Origin: Pristionchus mayeri
Lineage: Eukaryota > Nematoda > Chromadorea > Rhabditida > Neodiplogasteridae
Direction of reading: 5' to 3'
Assembly: GCA_036245805.1 (NCBI GenBank)
Contig: BTRK01000001.1
Span: 31,069,087-31,133,086, forward strand
Length of the DNA stretch: 64,000 nucleotides
Part shown: piece after piece, positions 35,401-45,286 of the stretch
Position numbering within the stretch: position 1 is the first letter of the stretch
How the letters are laid out: every line of letters begins with the position of its first letter
The notes under the pieces: model-generated
Database searches by the model: none
Seen by the model: the letters and a program-made list of their open reading frames with translations, nothing else
Told to the model about the DNA's origin: nothing
Program-made: the position numbers and the translations under genes

Positions 35401-38400
35401 GAGTTGGAGAGGGAGAGGTTTGAGGGTGAGGGATTTGGAGATGTTAGAGGGTGAGGGAGTGAGATTGTTTGAGAGGGAGGGTTAGAGAGGGAGAGAGAGA
35501 GTTGGAGAAATAGGGAGAGGGAGATAATGAAAGAGAGGGATGGAGCGTGGGAGAGAGGGAGGGAGAAACGTTAATGGAGTTTGAGAGAGAGATTTTGCAT
35601 CCGAAATAAATAAGACGAGGCTAAGAAGACATCCCGGAGAACGCCAGTCGATAGCGCGCACCGAGGCGCGCGCTATCGGCTGGTAGAAATATAAAATATT
35701 TGATAACCAATTGATCGTTCGAGTCATCAGTCCGCATGAGATGCCAGAAAAGCGGAGTGGGCATCTCTTCGACGTATACGACTTCGTCCCTGTAGATTTT
35801 ATACAGAATGAATACTTTATCACGGATCTCCTGTAAGAATGTAGGAACTCATGCGACAGAAAAAAAATTTTGGTCTCCGATTTCGATGTATTAGGTTGAT
35901 TCAAAAGTTTCTCCCTATTTTATTTTTAAAATTATCTCGAGCCTGACTGACTTGCCTGACTGGAATTTCCATTTAACACAAGTAGTGGACATATAGATAG
36001 ATTACACTCGCCGGACCGAATCGATTCTGAGACGCGTATTGCGGCAATAAATAAAGCAAATGTCAAAATCTCAAAATATGATGATTTTTAGGTGTACTTT
36101 GCTGGGCCCTACGATTTGAATACGCGCTAACAATCGATTCTGCCCCTTTGAGGAGTGACACCACTCGAGTTGCTCTTCCAGAATATTACAGAATATCCGA
36201 CCTTCAAGAGGCTTTGGAAGATGAGAATTAGAAAAAGTGCTGATTTCGTTGCTCAAATTTCGTAATTTTGTTGTAATATGGTGCTGTTCCCGAATAGGTA
36301 GATTTATTCATCTCAAGTTTAACGGTAATACTAAGACTGGCGTGTACTTCATTGTGCACAACACTATGGCTTACAGAGTCAACAACTGACCATTCGGGGA
36401 TATGAAAAGAATTTCCGCAGAAATGCATCTCGAGCTAATATCTAATCAGGCGCTCATCTGAAATTGGCGTGACGGTGTACAAATACTGAATTGCATTCAC
36501 GAGTATGCCCAGTAATCACGCTTTACACTATCATACACTGCAATCTCAACGGTACGCCGAAATAGCTGAGACGCACTGAAACTCTCAACTGTCTCAACGC
36601 TCGTACGAGCTTCAAAGCCAATATTTATGTTAATCCTTTTTAGCATACATTTTCCATGACTTATTCTCTTGATAGAGAATTTAAAATCAGTAAAACATTA
36701 AATATTTAATGATGAAAACAACGTCAAGAAGATTCACTGTGTTTAGTGAAAACCGGCGACGCGATTTTCGCCCGTTTTCGCTAAACACAGTACAACTTCT
36801 TGATGCTTCTTCAGCCTTAAATATTGATTATTTTAGTGATTTTAAATTATCGATCGAGAGAATATGCTGTGGAAAATGTAGGCTAAAAAAGGATTAACAT
36901 AAATATTGGCTTTGAAGCTCGTACGAGCCTTGAGACAGTTGAGAGTTTCAGTGCGTCTCAGCTATTTCGGCGTACCGTTGAGATTGCAGTGTATGATAGT
37001 ATGTTTGCTTAATCTCTATCTCGTTTCTCCACACAACTATATATGCATAAAAATTATGTTTGATAATCAATTTTGCGAAATTTGTCGGACTGCTGTATCG
37101 GCGTAGCTAAATGGGGAGCAATGTGATACGGCTTTTTATAAAGCTCATTCAAGCACTTATTTATTGCAAATGAACTTATGAGAATTGGTCAACTTTGTAG
37201 GTCAGGGGAATCAAAAATGTAAAATTCTGAAAAAAGGGAGAAACTTTTGAATCAACCTTATTAGGTTTTTTTTTTTTTTTTTTTTATTTGCAAGACTGAG
37301 GGTGGGGAGAACGCATATCCAATTGTTTTTCAAATTTTGCATATTGTGTCCTACCTCATCAAAGGGCTGTATCTCAAAAAGTCCTTGACGTAAAGCGCTC
37401 ATTTTTTTCAAAAGACGTGTATTGATCTAATCTACAATCCTATCAACTTTATTTGCATACATAAGTAGCATCTTCAGCTCCATATGCCCTAAAAACTGAT
37501 TTTTTCATGCCGCTCACAAAATTTTTCTCTTAACTTTACGAATTTTATTGCAGATTCGGATTCCCCATGGTCGAATTGGGGTACCCAGGTAGTTCATTGG
37601 GCATAACTCTGTCCTCCACATACTCAGTAGGAAGAATCCGAACATAGTGCGATTTTTGAATGAGACATGTCTTGATGCGTATCTAATTTACTTCAACGTA
37701 TGCAAATTGGTAAACTGAGACCATTTTTGGATAGCTCTTGAAGTAGATCTATAACAATAACTGGGCATAAAAACTATAAAGTTGACCGTTTTAGAGGTAC
37801 AGCGTAAAAACCCAATCCAATGGATCGAACCTTAATTTTTGGATGATACTCGATAATCTCAGTGCGATCCATTGAATTGGGTTTTTACGCTACATCTCTA
37901 AAACGGTCAACTTCAGCGTTTTTTACCCCTTAGTCATTGTTATAGATCTGTTCGAGAGCTATTCAAAAGTGGTCTTAGTTTATCAATTTTCATACGTTGA
38001 AGGATAGATACGCATCAAGACATGTCTCATTCAAAAATCACACTATGTTCGGATTCTTCCTAATGAGTAGCGATATGTGGAGGACACCTGGGTACCCCAA
38101 TTCGACCATGGGGAATCCAAATCTGCAATAAAATTCGTACAGTTAAGAGAAAAATTTTGTGAGCGGCATGAAAAAATCATTTTTTAGGGCATATGGAGGT
38201 GAAGATGCTACTTATGTATGCAAATAAAGTTGATAGGATTGCAGATTAGATCAATACACGTCTTTTGAAAAAAATTGAGCGCTTTGCGTTAAAGAAGGAG
38301 TGCCAGCAAAGTTAAATTTGTGACGCTGCCATAACCATGACCTAGACAATCATCCAACGATCATAGCGCGAGGTAAGAGGATAGGCAAAGGTCAATCGCA

Positions 38401-41400
38401 TAGCTCAATGGTAAAGCAGTCGCCGCGTAATCGGAAGGTTGCGGGTTCGAATCCCACCAGTTTTTGAAAAATCTTCTAGATATTTGAATTCCCGCACGTC
38501 CCTTCCCTTCAAGCCCTCCTTGGCACTCTGCCAACTAATGATAACTCGGTTCAAAATAGAGATACTCATTTGAAATTTTCGGAATCTCTTATGGTTGTAC
38601 AAAGGTCGGTCGTGGTTATGACAACCTCAAAATTTCAACTTTGCTGACAGTCCTTCTTTAAGGACTTTTTTTGAGATACAGCCCTTTAAAGAGGTATGTC
38701 ACAATATGCAAATTTTGAGAAACGAAGAGGATAGGCGTTCTTCCCACCCTCACTTTGGTCAGTCTTGCCAATTACATCGAAATCGGAGACCAACATTTTT
38801 TTCTGTTGCATTGTCGTCTCATTTTCCTTCGATTTTACAGGAGATCCGTGTTATTGTATTATGTGCTGGCGTTTCTTGCTTTAACCAGCAAATGCGCAAA
38901 CATTTTCGTTAATTTTCCTTCTGCCCATTTCTTGTGCTTAGTGAAAACTCACTTAAGATTGAAGACGATGATGGCATTAATACAGAGTAGTCGAGGAGTC
39001 TCGTTGGGGTTCACAATCCGACCGAGGAGGAAGGCGAACGCCTCAAAGGCTCGTTATAAAAAAACAAAAACAAACGAACACATTACGGCAGTTGATCGGA
39101 TGAGATATATCGAAGGCGACATGACTTCATAGTTCTCATTCGACCAAGTGCTCTTTAGGGATAGGAGACGTTCTTACCGAATCGGAAATCACAAGTGTGA
39201 GGTTCGTGATACGCAGCCGAGCATCGGCCTGCAGGCCCTCATTGAGATCGTCGATAATCCAACGAGCCTCAATTCGAATGTACACGAGAAGATCTTAATA
39301 TTTTTAAATTACGATATTTTCACCTGCTCAAGCAATGGTTCGATGTCCGTCTGTGCAGTGGTGGATAGAGGATGGGTGGGGAAAGTGTATGCCGTGTCTG
39401 AGAAGAGGGAAATAACTGATTATAGATCAGAATGAAGTGTCTCTAGAGGATGGATAGCATCAACATTTCATAATTTCCACACACTCTTGCTACGTAGTGG
39501 GTGAAACGATGATACCGAGTGTTCATTGTAACGCACCCAGATCGCGAGCGACCACAGCCAGCTTCTGAAGAATGTGTTGTGCAGAATTTACAGTTGTTGT
39601 TGTCGTTATTGTTTAGTATTGTTGTTGTTTATTTTTGTTTGTTGTTGTTTAATGCGTTTACTAATTCAACAGGGCCTGACCTCTCCAACGCAGATGCTGG
39701 GATTGCCGCCGACAGGGATTTCGTAGCTTCGGTAGAGGGCGCACCGAGCCTGGCAAAACAATATGAGGTCCAGATCTCAAAATAACGTCCAGTTCGCAAA
39801 TCTGATGATAATTCAACAATTCTCTGATTGAAAATATCGTGAATATTTTGCAAGAAAGGAGCACCTTCTTTCCCTCAACGTCGACTTCGATTATTCGCTG
39901 GCGAAGGACATGATTGACCTGAAATTCTCGAAATTTTCCTCAAATTGGGCCACACTGATTTATCTCTAAAAGAATTCCGAGACTTATGCAATGCAAAACT
40001 CAATGCAAAGATAGGATCTCGAAGATTCTGCTGGAAAAGTATGCAAAGATGGGTTCTTTGTGGTGATTTTTACGATCGAATTATGTGAAATTACAGTGAT
40101 GAGTAAGAAGAAACCTCGCTATATTCGAGAATCACGAAGGCGCACTGACTGATAGAGTAGAAATCTTTGTAGGCTCCGAAGCCGTACAAATCGAAGCTTC
40201 CCGTGATGCGAACTCGGCTACAAATTACCCTCATCTCTTTAAACTAAATAAGCGTTCCCTTTATACATTTATTTCTAATAAATATCGAGCATATTTTGCT
40301 ATGAATAGAGCGATTTTCGGGAAAGAAAATTTCTCGATTTTCTGTAACTTTCTTTTTGGGATATTTAAAGGCGCAGAAACCAATTATCACACTTGTAACA
40401 TATTTTATGAAGAACGGGCTCATCTAAATATTTTTTTGCAGATTATTCATGAATAGGACATTCTTTCGGTACTTATTCGGTTAATGGCCACCCTCTCTCT
40501 CATCCAGCCCACTAATTTCTAGGTTTTCTTCCCTGCTTTTCGACCTGGAATCAATCGAAGATGGGAAGGGATGGGAATTGAAAGAGAGGGGGCGGGTGTC
40601 CATCAACTGAAGAAGGTCTCATTGTTGTCTTACGTTGAGAGGAACAAGTCGATGACGTCGATGTCGTAGGTCATCGCCACGTCTTCGCCCAGATTCTCGA
40701 CGGGAGCGTCGACAGGCCGTTCAGTCCCGATGGACGTAACCTCAACGACAATTGATCGTTCCAACGAACACACCACGTTTTGCCGCCAAAACTTTCAACT
40801 GTTAGCGCCAGGATCAGAATCTAGGTCGGATGAGAACTCACTGGTTAAGAACTAAAAAAGGTACCCTTCTCCAGCATGCTTACAATAGGTTCCCAGAGTG
40901 TAAAAAATGATTCTGTGAAAGTCCTACAAAAGGGCCATTTTTTGGTTATCATCCGTCGTAGTGCCGAATCGCATCACGCCAGACCTCTCCAGACAACCCG
41001 TTTAGGCAGATCGAGTATGCATGGTAGATTATGCACAGTTTTCCTTTATATTTTAAGCGGCCATTATTGTAAAATAAGTTAGGAGAATACATCGCCGTAA
41101 AAGTGCCTAGCTTCTGAGTAAAAAAAGATTTTTTAAATTTTTTTAATGTAGCTCACTCGTTCGTTCCCCAGAATGAATATGAATCGGCCGTCAGCGGTAT
41201 TTGCATAATGGGGCGATTCGAATTCAGGGCAGCCATCGCGAAGGACCACCGAGTACTGCAAAGCATCATCCCGAATGAAGCTTGAACATCAAAGGTCACA
41301 AGTTCAAGGTAGAGATCAAAGATCAACAGTTGCCGAGAAAGCGTATGTGAAGGATATACACACTACTTAATATTATATCTGTCAGAGAAATGCACAATAC

Positions 41401-41618
41401 CCTTTCACGACATCTGTCCGTGGTGAGGTAATGGCTGGAGGCGTTTGCTTCATCCGGAGCTGTGGAGCCCTTCTTCCACAGGAACTGTAAGGATGAGGTT
41501 ACGGTAGGATGTTCTAGATTACGGTAGTCGAGTACGGTAGCCTCACCAAGAAGTAGTAGAGGGCGGCGGCGACAGTGGTGAGCACCAGAGCGAGATGCAC
41601 GGTGGTGTAGCGTTCCAT
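32417..41618 (-). CDS. Gene G: unrecognised single-pass membrane protein
   Basis: Minus-strand exons: 41,547-41,618 (MERYTTVHLALVLTTVAAAL, signal-anchor), 41,402-41,485 (FLWKKGSTAPDEANASS), 41,157-41,255 (YSVVLRDGCPEFESPHYA), 40,633-40,740 (VDAPVENLGEDVAMTYDI), 40,115-40,217 (RVRITGSFDLYGFGAYKDFY), 39,865-39,918 (VNHVLRQRIIEVDVEGKK), 39,324-39,397 (FPTHPLSTTAQTDIEPLLEQ), 39,180-39,268 (WIIDDLNEGLQADARLRI), 38,962-39,048 (AFEAFAFLLGRIVNPNETPR), 33,330-33,423 (MVVITQTNDDDFVFQILNK), 32,901-32,972 (SIIIPMASREGAQWLVKDE), 32,675-32,766 (GGSRMIRWWKKDEVTTIPR), 32,417-32,513 (MLNLEQLKTLDERIG, stop). About 380 residues. I do not recognise the family. Topology suggests a short cytosolic N-terminus and a large luminal or extracellular part. 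Phases agree except across the 5.5-kb intron 33,424-38,961, where a further small exon may be missing. Exons 3-9 are duplicated in G2. Confidence 0.75.
33168..33318. mobile_element. MITE family 3 copy
   Basis: TGGCACTTCTTCGATTTCTG at left, CAGAAACCGAAGAACTGTCA at right, with C-rich and G-rich arms and the internal block GGCCGAAAATCAGGGAGG. In gene G, abutting exon 33,330-33,423. Confidence 0.8.
33687..34111. repeat. About 120-bp tandem repeat, 3.5 copies
   Basis: Unit contains TACCGTATACCAATCGATAA, TTAGCCATGGGTCATCTCTT and TTTGACCTTTGATCTTTGAA. Copies begin near 33,687, 33,810, 33,930 and 34,050. Copy-to-copy identity is high. Confidence 0.9.
34112..34942. repeat. 39-bp minisatellite, about 21 units, each a heat-shock-element string
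   Basis: The unit reads AAAGCTTCTAGAATGTTCCA then GAAAGTTCGAAAATGATCC (or GTTCC). Within each unit alternating pentamers run TTC-ta-GAA-tg-TTC-ca-GAA-ag-TTC, which is the HSF recognition pattern with two-base spacers. Because 39 is a multiple of three, one minus-strand frame stays open with a 13-residue repeat (FRTFWNILEALDH), which I take as a by-product and not a protein. It lies within the long intron of gene G. Confidence 0.95.
34960..35560. repeat. About 600-bp nearly pure purine (GA-rich) tract
   Basis: Plus strand is almost only G and A (GAGAGGGAGAAAGGGAGAG-like, irregular period), with occasional T. Degenerate and not a clean microsatellite. In the gene G intron, directly after the heat-shock-element array. 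Confidence 0.95.
35895..37253. mobile_element. Mariner-like non-autonomous element nested in the foldback
   Basis: Inverted ends AGGTTGATTCAAAAGTTTCT and AGAAACTTTTGAATCAACCT resemble mariner termini. TATT precedes the left end and follows the right end; this can be read as a 4-bp duplication or as a TA duplication with ragged ends. It carries a further palindromic MITE at 36,527-37,000 and no transposase frame. Confidence 0.8.
36527..37000. mobile_element. Palindromic MITE (about 470 bp), copy 1
   Basis: Ends TATCATACACTGCAATCTCA and TTGAGATTGCAGTGTATGAT. Arms are inverse throughout, with the inner hairpin GTGTTTAGTGAAAACCGGCG / GTTTTCGCTAAACAC. A second copy is at 52,265-52,720. Nested inside the mariner-like element. 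Confidence 0.9.
38295..38658. mobile_element. TTAA-flanked piggyBac-type MITE with tRNA-like core
   Basis: TTAA borders both ends. Ends AGAAGGAGTGCCAGCAAAGT and (inverse) AGAAGGACTGTCAGCAAAGT pair, and the similarity extends to CCATAACCATGACC. The uninterrupted opposite arm of the host palindrome shows the empty site, so TTAA duplication is directly supported. TTAA target duplication is the piggyBac hallmark. Confidence 0.88.
38397..38462 (+). other. tRNA-like pol III promoter (A and B boxes) inside the TTAA element
   Basis: TAGCTCAATGG fits the A box and GGTTCGAATCC the B box, spaced as in a tRNA. The T-arm GCGGG TTCGAAT CCCAC pairs with one mismatch. The anticodon stem is short (CCG..CGG) and the acceptor stem does not pair, so this is a tRNA-derived relic (SINE-head-like), not a working tRNA gene. 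Confidence 0.65.
39087..39152. mobile_element. Decayed MITE family 1 copy shared by both duplication arms
   Basis: GATCGGATGAGATATATCGA ... GACATGACTTCATAGTTCTC ATTCGACCAAGTGC. The equivalent intron of the right arm has the corresponding copy at 62,601-62,668, so this insertion predates the duplication. Confidence 0.82.
40484..40612. mobile_element. MITE family 3-like copy, shared by both arms
   Basis: TTAATGGCCACCCTCTCTCT at left and the inverse-like GGGCGGGTGTCCATCAAC at right. Its partner on the right arm is split: 56,310-56,420 and 60,060-60,105, separated by 3.6 kb of later insertions. Confidence 0.7.
40812..40966. mobile_element. MITE family 2 copy, left arm only
   Basis: ATCTAGGTCGGATGAGAACT ... 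GGTTATCATCCGTCGTAGTG CC. The corresponding intron on the right arm (56,100-56,180) lacks it, so it arrived after the duplication. Confidence 0.82.
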
Positions 41619-42317
41619 GGCCTGAGTGGGATACCATAGGTGCAGGAGTACGGTAGGAGGAGGGAGCGATGAATCGAGAAATGGGGGAGCTTACCCGTGG
41701 AGAGACCGCCCAACACGAGCGAGAGAGACGAGAGTGAGGCGATAAGGAGGAGGAGGGTGGGAAGAGGGTGAGAAGGATAATGGGGGCATTTGAATAGAAA
41801 TGCAGGCGTGACTTTAGTGCATTGGAAGAGGAAGGGATTATTGATTTATCGATTATTAATTATTGATAACTCACGCGGAAGTCAAAAATCAATAAATATA
41901 TTTGATACTGTTACAAACTTTTCATGTGTCAGCCTCTTTATTTTGTGTGTTTCAAAGCTGTGGTTTGAAGATATTCTTTATCAGGAACGAGTAATAATGG
42001 TGGAAATACCGATACGGAGCTAGTATGTCACTAAGGAATTAAAAAAAAAATCTGTAGTGTTTGATCTTTGAACTTTTGAAGCTGAAAAAAATCTTTAGGT
42101 TTTGATCTTTGAACAGCTGTAGAATAAGAAAAACGGTTGAATACAAGTAACATCTTTCATAATCGTGTTATCACATAAATCGGATGACGTAGCAAGATGG
42201 AATGGTGATAATAACACGTCGACACAGAACTTTATTAATTTAATCATTTTCTCGTAAAATAAAGAGATGAAACCACCTGAAGAAATTACAATAGAAATTC
42301 TCGCTGCAATTCGTGAA

Positions 42318-42462
42318 TATTTGCCCCTCCCCATTCCTCCCCAATCATTTCTTATCCCTTTCCCATCACAAAGGTTTGTGCGACCGAAAATCAAGGAATG
42401 ATGCCTGGAAATGATAGTGGAGGAGGGTGGGGAGGGGGTGGGCCAAATATCCAAGTGCCTCA
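42318..42462. mobile_element. MITE family 3 copy, shared with right arm (51,392-51,540)
   Basis: ATATTTGCCCCTCCCCATTC at left and GGGCCAAATATCCAAGTGCC at right; internal CGACCGAAAATCAAGGAATG. An inverted homolog sits in the right arm, so insertion predates duplication. Confidence 0.75.
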
Positions 42463-42677
42463 CTCATATGAGCACCCTTCAATCTCACAGGACTGTTGAC
42501 TCTGATGAAAATAAATCGAAATTTGAGACCCTATCACTACATTTTATTATACTTTCAATGGCTTGGGCTTCGAAATAGTGCACGTTAGGAGTGGCCCCGC
42601 AAAGAGAGTTCTGCAATTGCAATCGCATAGGAATTCAAAACGATCTTGGTATGTGCGCAAGATCCGGACCAATGGTA

Positions 42678-42786
42678 GGGATGACCATTCGATAACGATT
42701 CCGCTACTTATCTCCCTCCTCGAATTTCGAATTCAGATGAGATCGAGGCGTAGCTGAATCGCTACGTCGCATTGGGCATCCCTAGG
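42678..42786. mobile_element. MITE family 4-like element, shared with right arm (51,087-51,190)
   Basis: Ends GGGATGACCATTCGATAACG and TCGCATTGGGCATCCC; internal CGAATTTCGAATTC. The right-arm partner reads GGGATGACCATTCGATTTGA. It marks the inner edge of the duplication. Confidence 0.65.
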
Positions 42787-42939
42787 CCATAGGATGAAGA
42801 GAGCGTGGAATCGTTCCTCGAACTGAATATCTCGAGTCCCGTTCGCACGCCGTTTTACAGGGGAGTGGGGCGAGAGATGAGAGATCGACACCGAAAGACG
42901 ATTTGACTTACAGTATCCAAGGCCAAAGGCAGGGCGTGC

Positions 42940-43052
42940 CATCCCAGTAGAAACCCACTCAAACCCTAGTAGGATCCTACTCTGCACCCTACTAGAATCC
43001 TACGTAGGAGCCTACTAGGGAAATGAGTAGGATCCTACTGGGGAAACCATAC
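42940..43052. repeat. Cluster of short perfect palindromes (TAGTAGGATCCTACT type)
   Basis: AGTAGGATCCTACT occurs twice (42,967-42,983 and 43,028-43,041 approximately), with TCCTACGTAGGA and CCTACTAGG between them, flanked by CCCAGTAGAAACC and CCTACTGGGGAAACC. The whole block is itself an imperfect inverted repeat. Confidence 0.85.
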
Positions 43053-43859
43053 CAGAGGAACGCATAGAAAAAGAGAGCAATCTCTCTTGAATTTACATGC
43101 TCTCTAGCGATGGGTCTCGAAGCGTATGTTTTTTTTGAAAATTTGCCATAGAACGCCGTGCATGCGTTCCTCATTCTCATCTTATTGCTTCGTTTTTCAC
43201 TATTTCTGCGAACGTACTGCAAATGTTCGGTGAACGTTCGGTACTTCAACACAATTACGCATCCTTACTGCAATCCTCTACAGACTAGAATGTGTTCAGC
43301 ACGTATTTGTGCACCACATTAGTTTCATCCGCAGAAGTTTGATGAAATGATGAAACAGTAGCTCCTAGAGATAAGTTTGAAGGCATGGAAAAGCGAGAGA
43401 ATTTCGCTCTGCACTCTCATCTATCACTCTTCCCTTCTAGTAGAATGTCGTGCATTGCAGAAATAGCCAACAGGAACTGGAAGAGCACTGAAGATCAAAG
43501 ATTAAATGTCTCTTCTCATCCTCTTCTTCACTTCTCATTCTCTAAATGTCGTTCAAATTCCAGGGCAATCTGGTGCACAAATCAGTGAGAGGCAGCACAA
43601 TCTTTCTGTCTTCCCAAAAGAATAGTAAAGTCGTCGTGAGGGAACGATTGTTTACTCTCGCATAATCTTTGTAAACATGATGTTCACTGCACATTTCATT
43701 TTTACATTTAACTCGCCAGGAATCCGATAGTCGGAGCATTCTTCCTTCCCGTGTTTCTCTCTTCCTTAGCACGCCAACTATAATAGCCAAGAATTCTTCG
43801 AAAAATCAATAAAATGTAAGTCTATTAGAAAGCTGAAATCTCTATGAATAATTGACTAG

Positions 43860-43975
43860 CCGTTGGCTACCGCCAACGGCCAGGTCTTGCAGACGGCACC
43901 GTCGCTTCGCGACGGGGTGGCTCGCGGCGTCGTCGCGCTTCGCGCGCCGACGCCGCTCGCCAGGGGTCGACCGGT
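43860..43975. repeat. GC-rich block of three consecutive hairpins
   Basis: GCCGTTGGCTACCGCCAACGGC, CCGTCGCTTCGCGACGG and GGCGTCGTCGCGCTTC/GCGCGCCGACGCC each fold into stems of 7-12 bp with TTC-type loops. Composition is sharply more GC-rich than the surroundings. Either an uncharacterised repeat or a structured RNA; no gene signal otherwise. Confidence 0.7.
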
Positions 43976-44073
43976 CTCCCGTCTGAAAGTGACGAAGAGT
44001 GAGGGAGAGGGGAGGGAGAGTGATAATCCAATTAATTTCGGCAGATTCTGTACACGGGAAATATCGCCACGAT

Positions 44074-44082
44074 CGTATAAAA
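44074..44082 (+). promoter_or_regulatory. TATA-box-like element upstream of RING gene
   Basis: TATAAAAGG, about 240 bp before the RING gene start. Spacing is compatible with a core promoter plus a leader, but there is no independent support. Confidence 0.35.
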
Positions 44083-44318
44083 GGAGCATTCCGAATGGCC
44101 AAACGAGGCACGATCTACAGCAAAGGATAGTGGGCTTCGTCTCTTCATTTTACACGCTCTCTCACCAGGAAGGCCGATGGGATTGAGACTCCTTCCGACA
44201 AGCCTACCTCTCCCTCTATCGAGTCTCAGGTAGGTCAAGCGCGCGGAGTCGAATATCTCTCCGCCCGCTCAAACTTCGCCCAGTTGTCTCATCACTCGGG
44301 TCTCACTGTCTGCCGACC

Positions 44319-45233
44319 ATGAATCGTTTCTTCGGCCAATCGGCATCCTCCTATCGCCAGGTGCCGGACGCCCCTTCCCTTCTCTTCAATCGCCCTCCTC
44401 CCATTCGCCGATTCGGAGAGGTATGTGTTTCTCCAATTTGTCATCCTCTCTTGTTTTCGTTGGTGGTGTGCGCAATCCAGACCGATTTTTGGGGGCTAAT
44501 ACACAGCTTTGGCGAACGAATTCTCATTTTTGTTCCTGTATCTCCTCCTCTCTGCGCCCTCTCATCTCACGTCCTTTCGAAAGTGGGAGAGAGGTCGAAT
44601 TCGAAAGTGGTTCTCACTAACTATTTCAGAGAGAGGGAGCAGAGACCAAGTACGTCTCCTCAGCGTCGAGAGGGCTTGTCAACTGGATCGGATCTCTCAA
44701 GTGCGATGTCTGCCAGACCAACTTCTCCACTGGTTCGTGCTCTGACGTCCCTCTGTTGCATCCCGATCATTCTTTACGAGAAATCCACTTTCGTAATATT
44801 ACCTACTCAATCAATAGGCAAACATCGCACCTGTCAGCAAAATGTATCTCCTTCCGAGTAATGGTCTGACTCTCCTCATATCACGCACTCTCTTGCCGTT
44901 TAGAGAAAAGCGAGAGAGCATGAGATTACTCCCCATTCTGATTCACAGTAGACGTGCACGTGGCGCATTTCAGCCAGTCCGCCTCTCACTGCTCCCTGTG
45001 GGCACCTCATCTGCAGCAGCTGCAGCAGAGCGGCATCGATCGGAATGGACTCGAAGGGCAACACGACGTGCGCCACTCGATGCTGCTCCAAGAGGATCTC
45101 CATCCCTCCCGACATCATCACCTTCATTCAACAGCCTTTCCTTACCAGTGAGCAATTTCGATCTTTAACTTGTATCGATGGCAACATGAACAAGTGTCTC
45201 CCTTTTTTTCACAATTTACGATCGGTATATTTC

Positions 45234-45286
<53 letters not shown>

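Larger units (their letters stand above)
33590..35690. mobile_element. Candidate non-autonomous Helitron carrying satellite arrays
   Basis: Inferred unit. The left edge TATATATAAAGCGCAGGTTC followed by CGTCCG repeats resembles Helitron 5' ends, as I remember them. Near the right edge is a strong GC-rich hairpin (CCAGTCGATAGCGCGC .. GCGCGCTATCGGCTGG, 35,642-35,684), the sort of structure found just inside Helitron 3' ends. Between them lie a 120-bp tandem repeat, a 39-bp minisatellite and a purine tract. No Rep/helicase coding region is present. I do not see an unambiguous CTRR terminus, so the boundaries are tentative. Confidence 0.4.
35823..38856. mobile_element. Foldback DNA transposon with two younger elements inside its arms
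   Basis: Left end TCACGGATCTCCTGTAAGAA and right end TTTTACAGGAGATCCGTG are inverse, with TA/TTA at the flanks. The arms are a long palindrome: 37,257-37,830 mirrors 37,860-38,296 plus 38,660-38,856, and 35,823-35,894 mirrors 38,780-38,856. The left arm is interrupted by a 1.36-kb mariner-like element (35,895-37,253) and the right arm by a 0.37-kb TTAA element (38,295-38,658). No transposase frame seen. Located in the long intron of gene G, immediately beside the left-arm boundary of the inverted duplication. Confidence 0.88.
38857..42800. repeat. Left arm of a large inverted duplication
   Basis: Matches 51,090-62,930 in reverse order and orientation. Anchors: 38,860-38,900 with 62,880-62,905; exon 9 of G with 62,709-62,811; exons 8, 7, 6, 5, 4, 3 in turn; upstream leader 41,640-41,930 with 54,265-54,640; 42,130-42,800 with 51,090-51,695. 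Similarity covers introns as well as exons, so this is a DNA-level duplication and not a retrocopy. Confidence 0.92.

Noticed and set aside
38405..38602. Protein-like frame ending GGIRTRNLPITRRLLYH
   Set aside because: This is the translation of the tRNA-like sequence (B box and T-arm) in the TTAA element.
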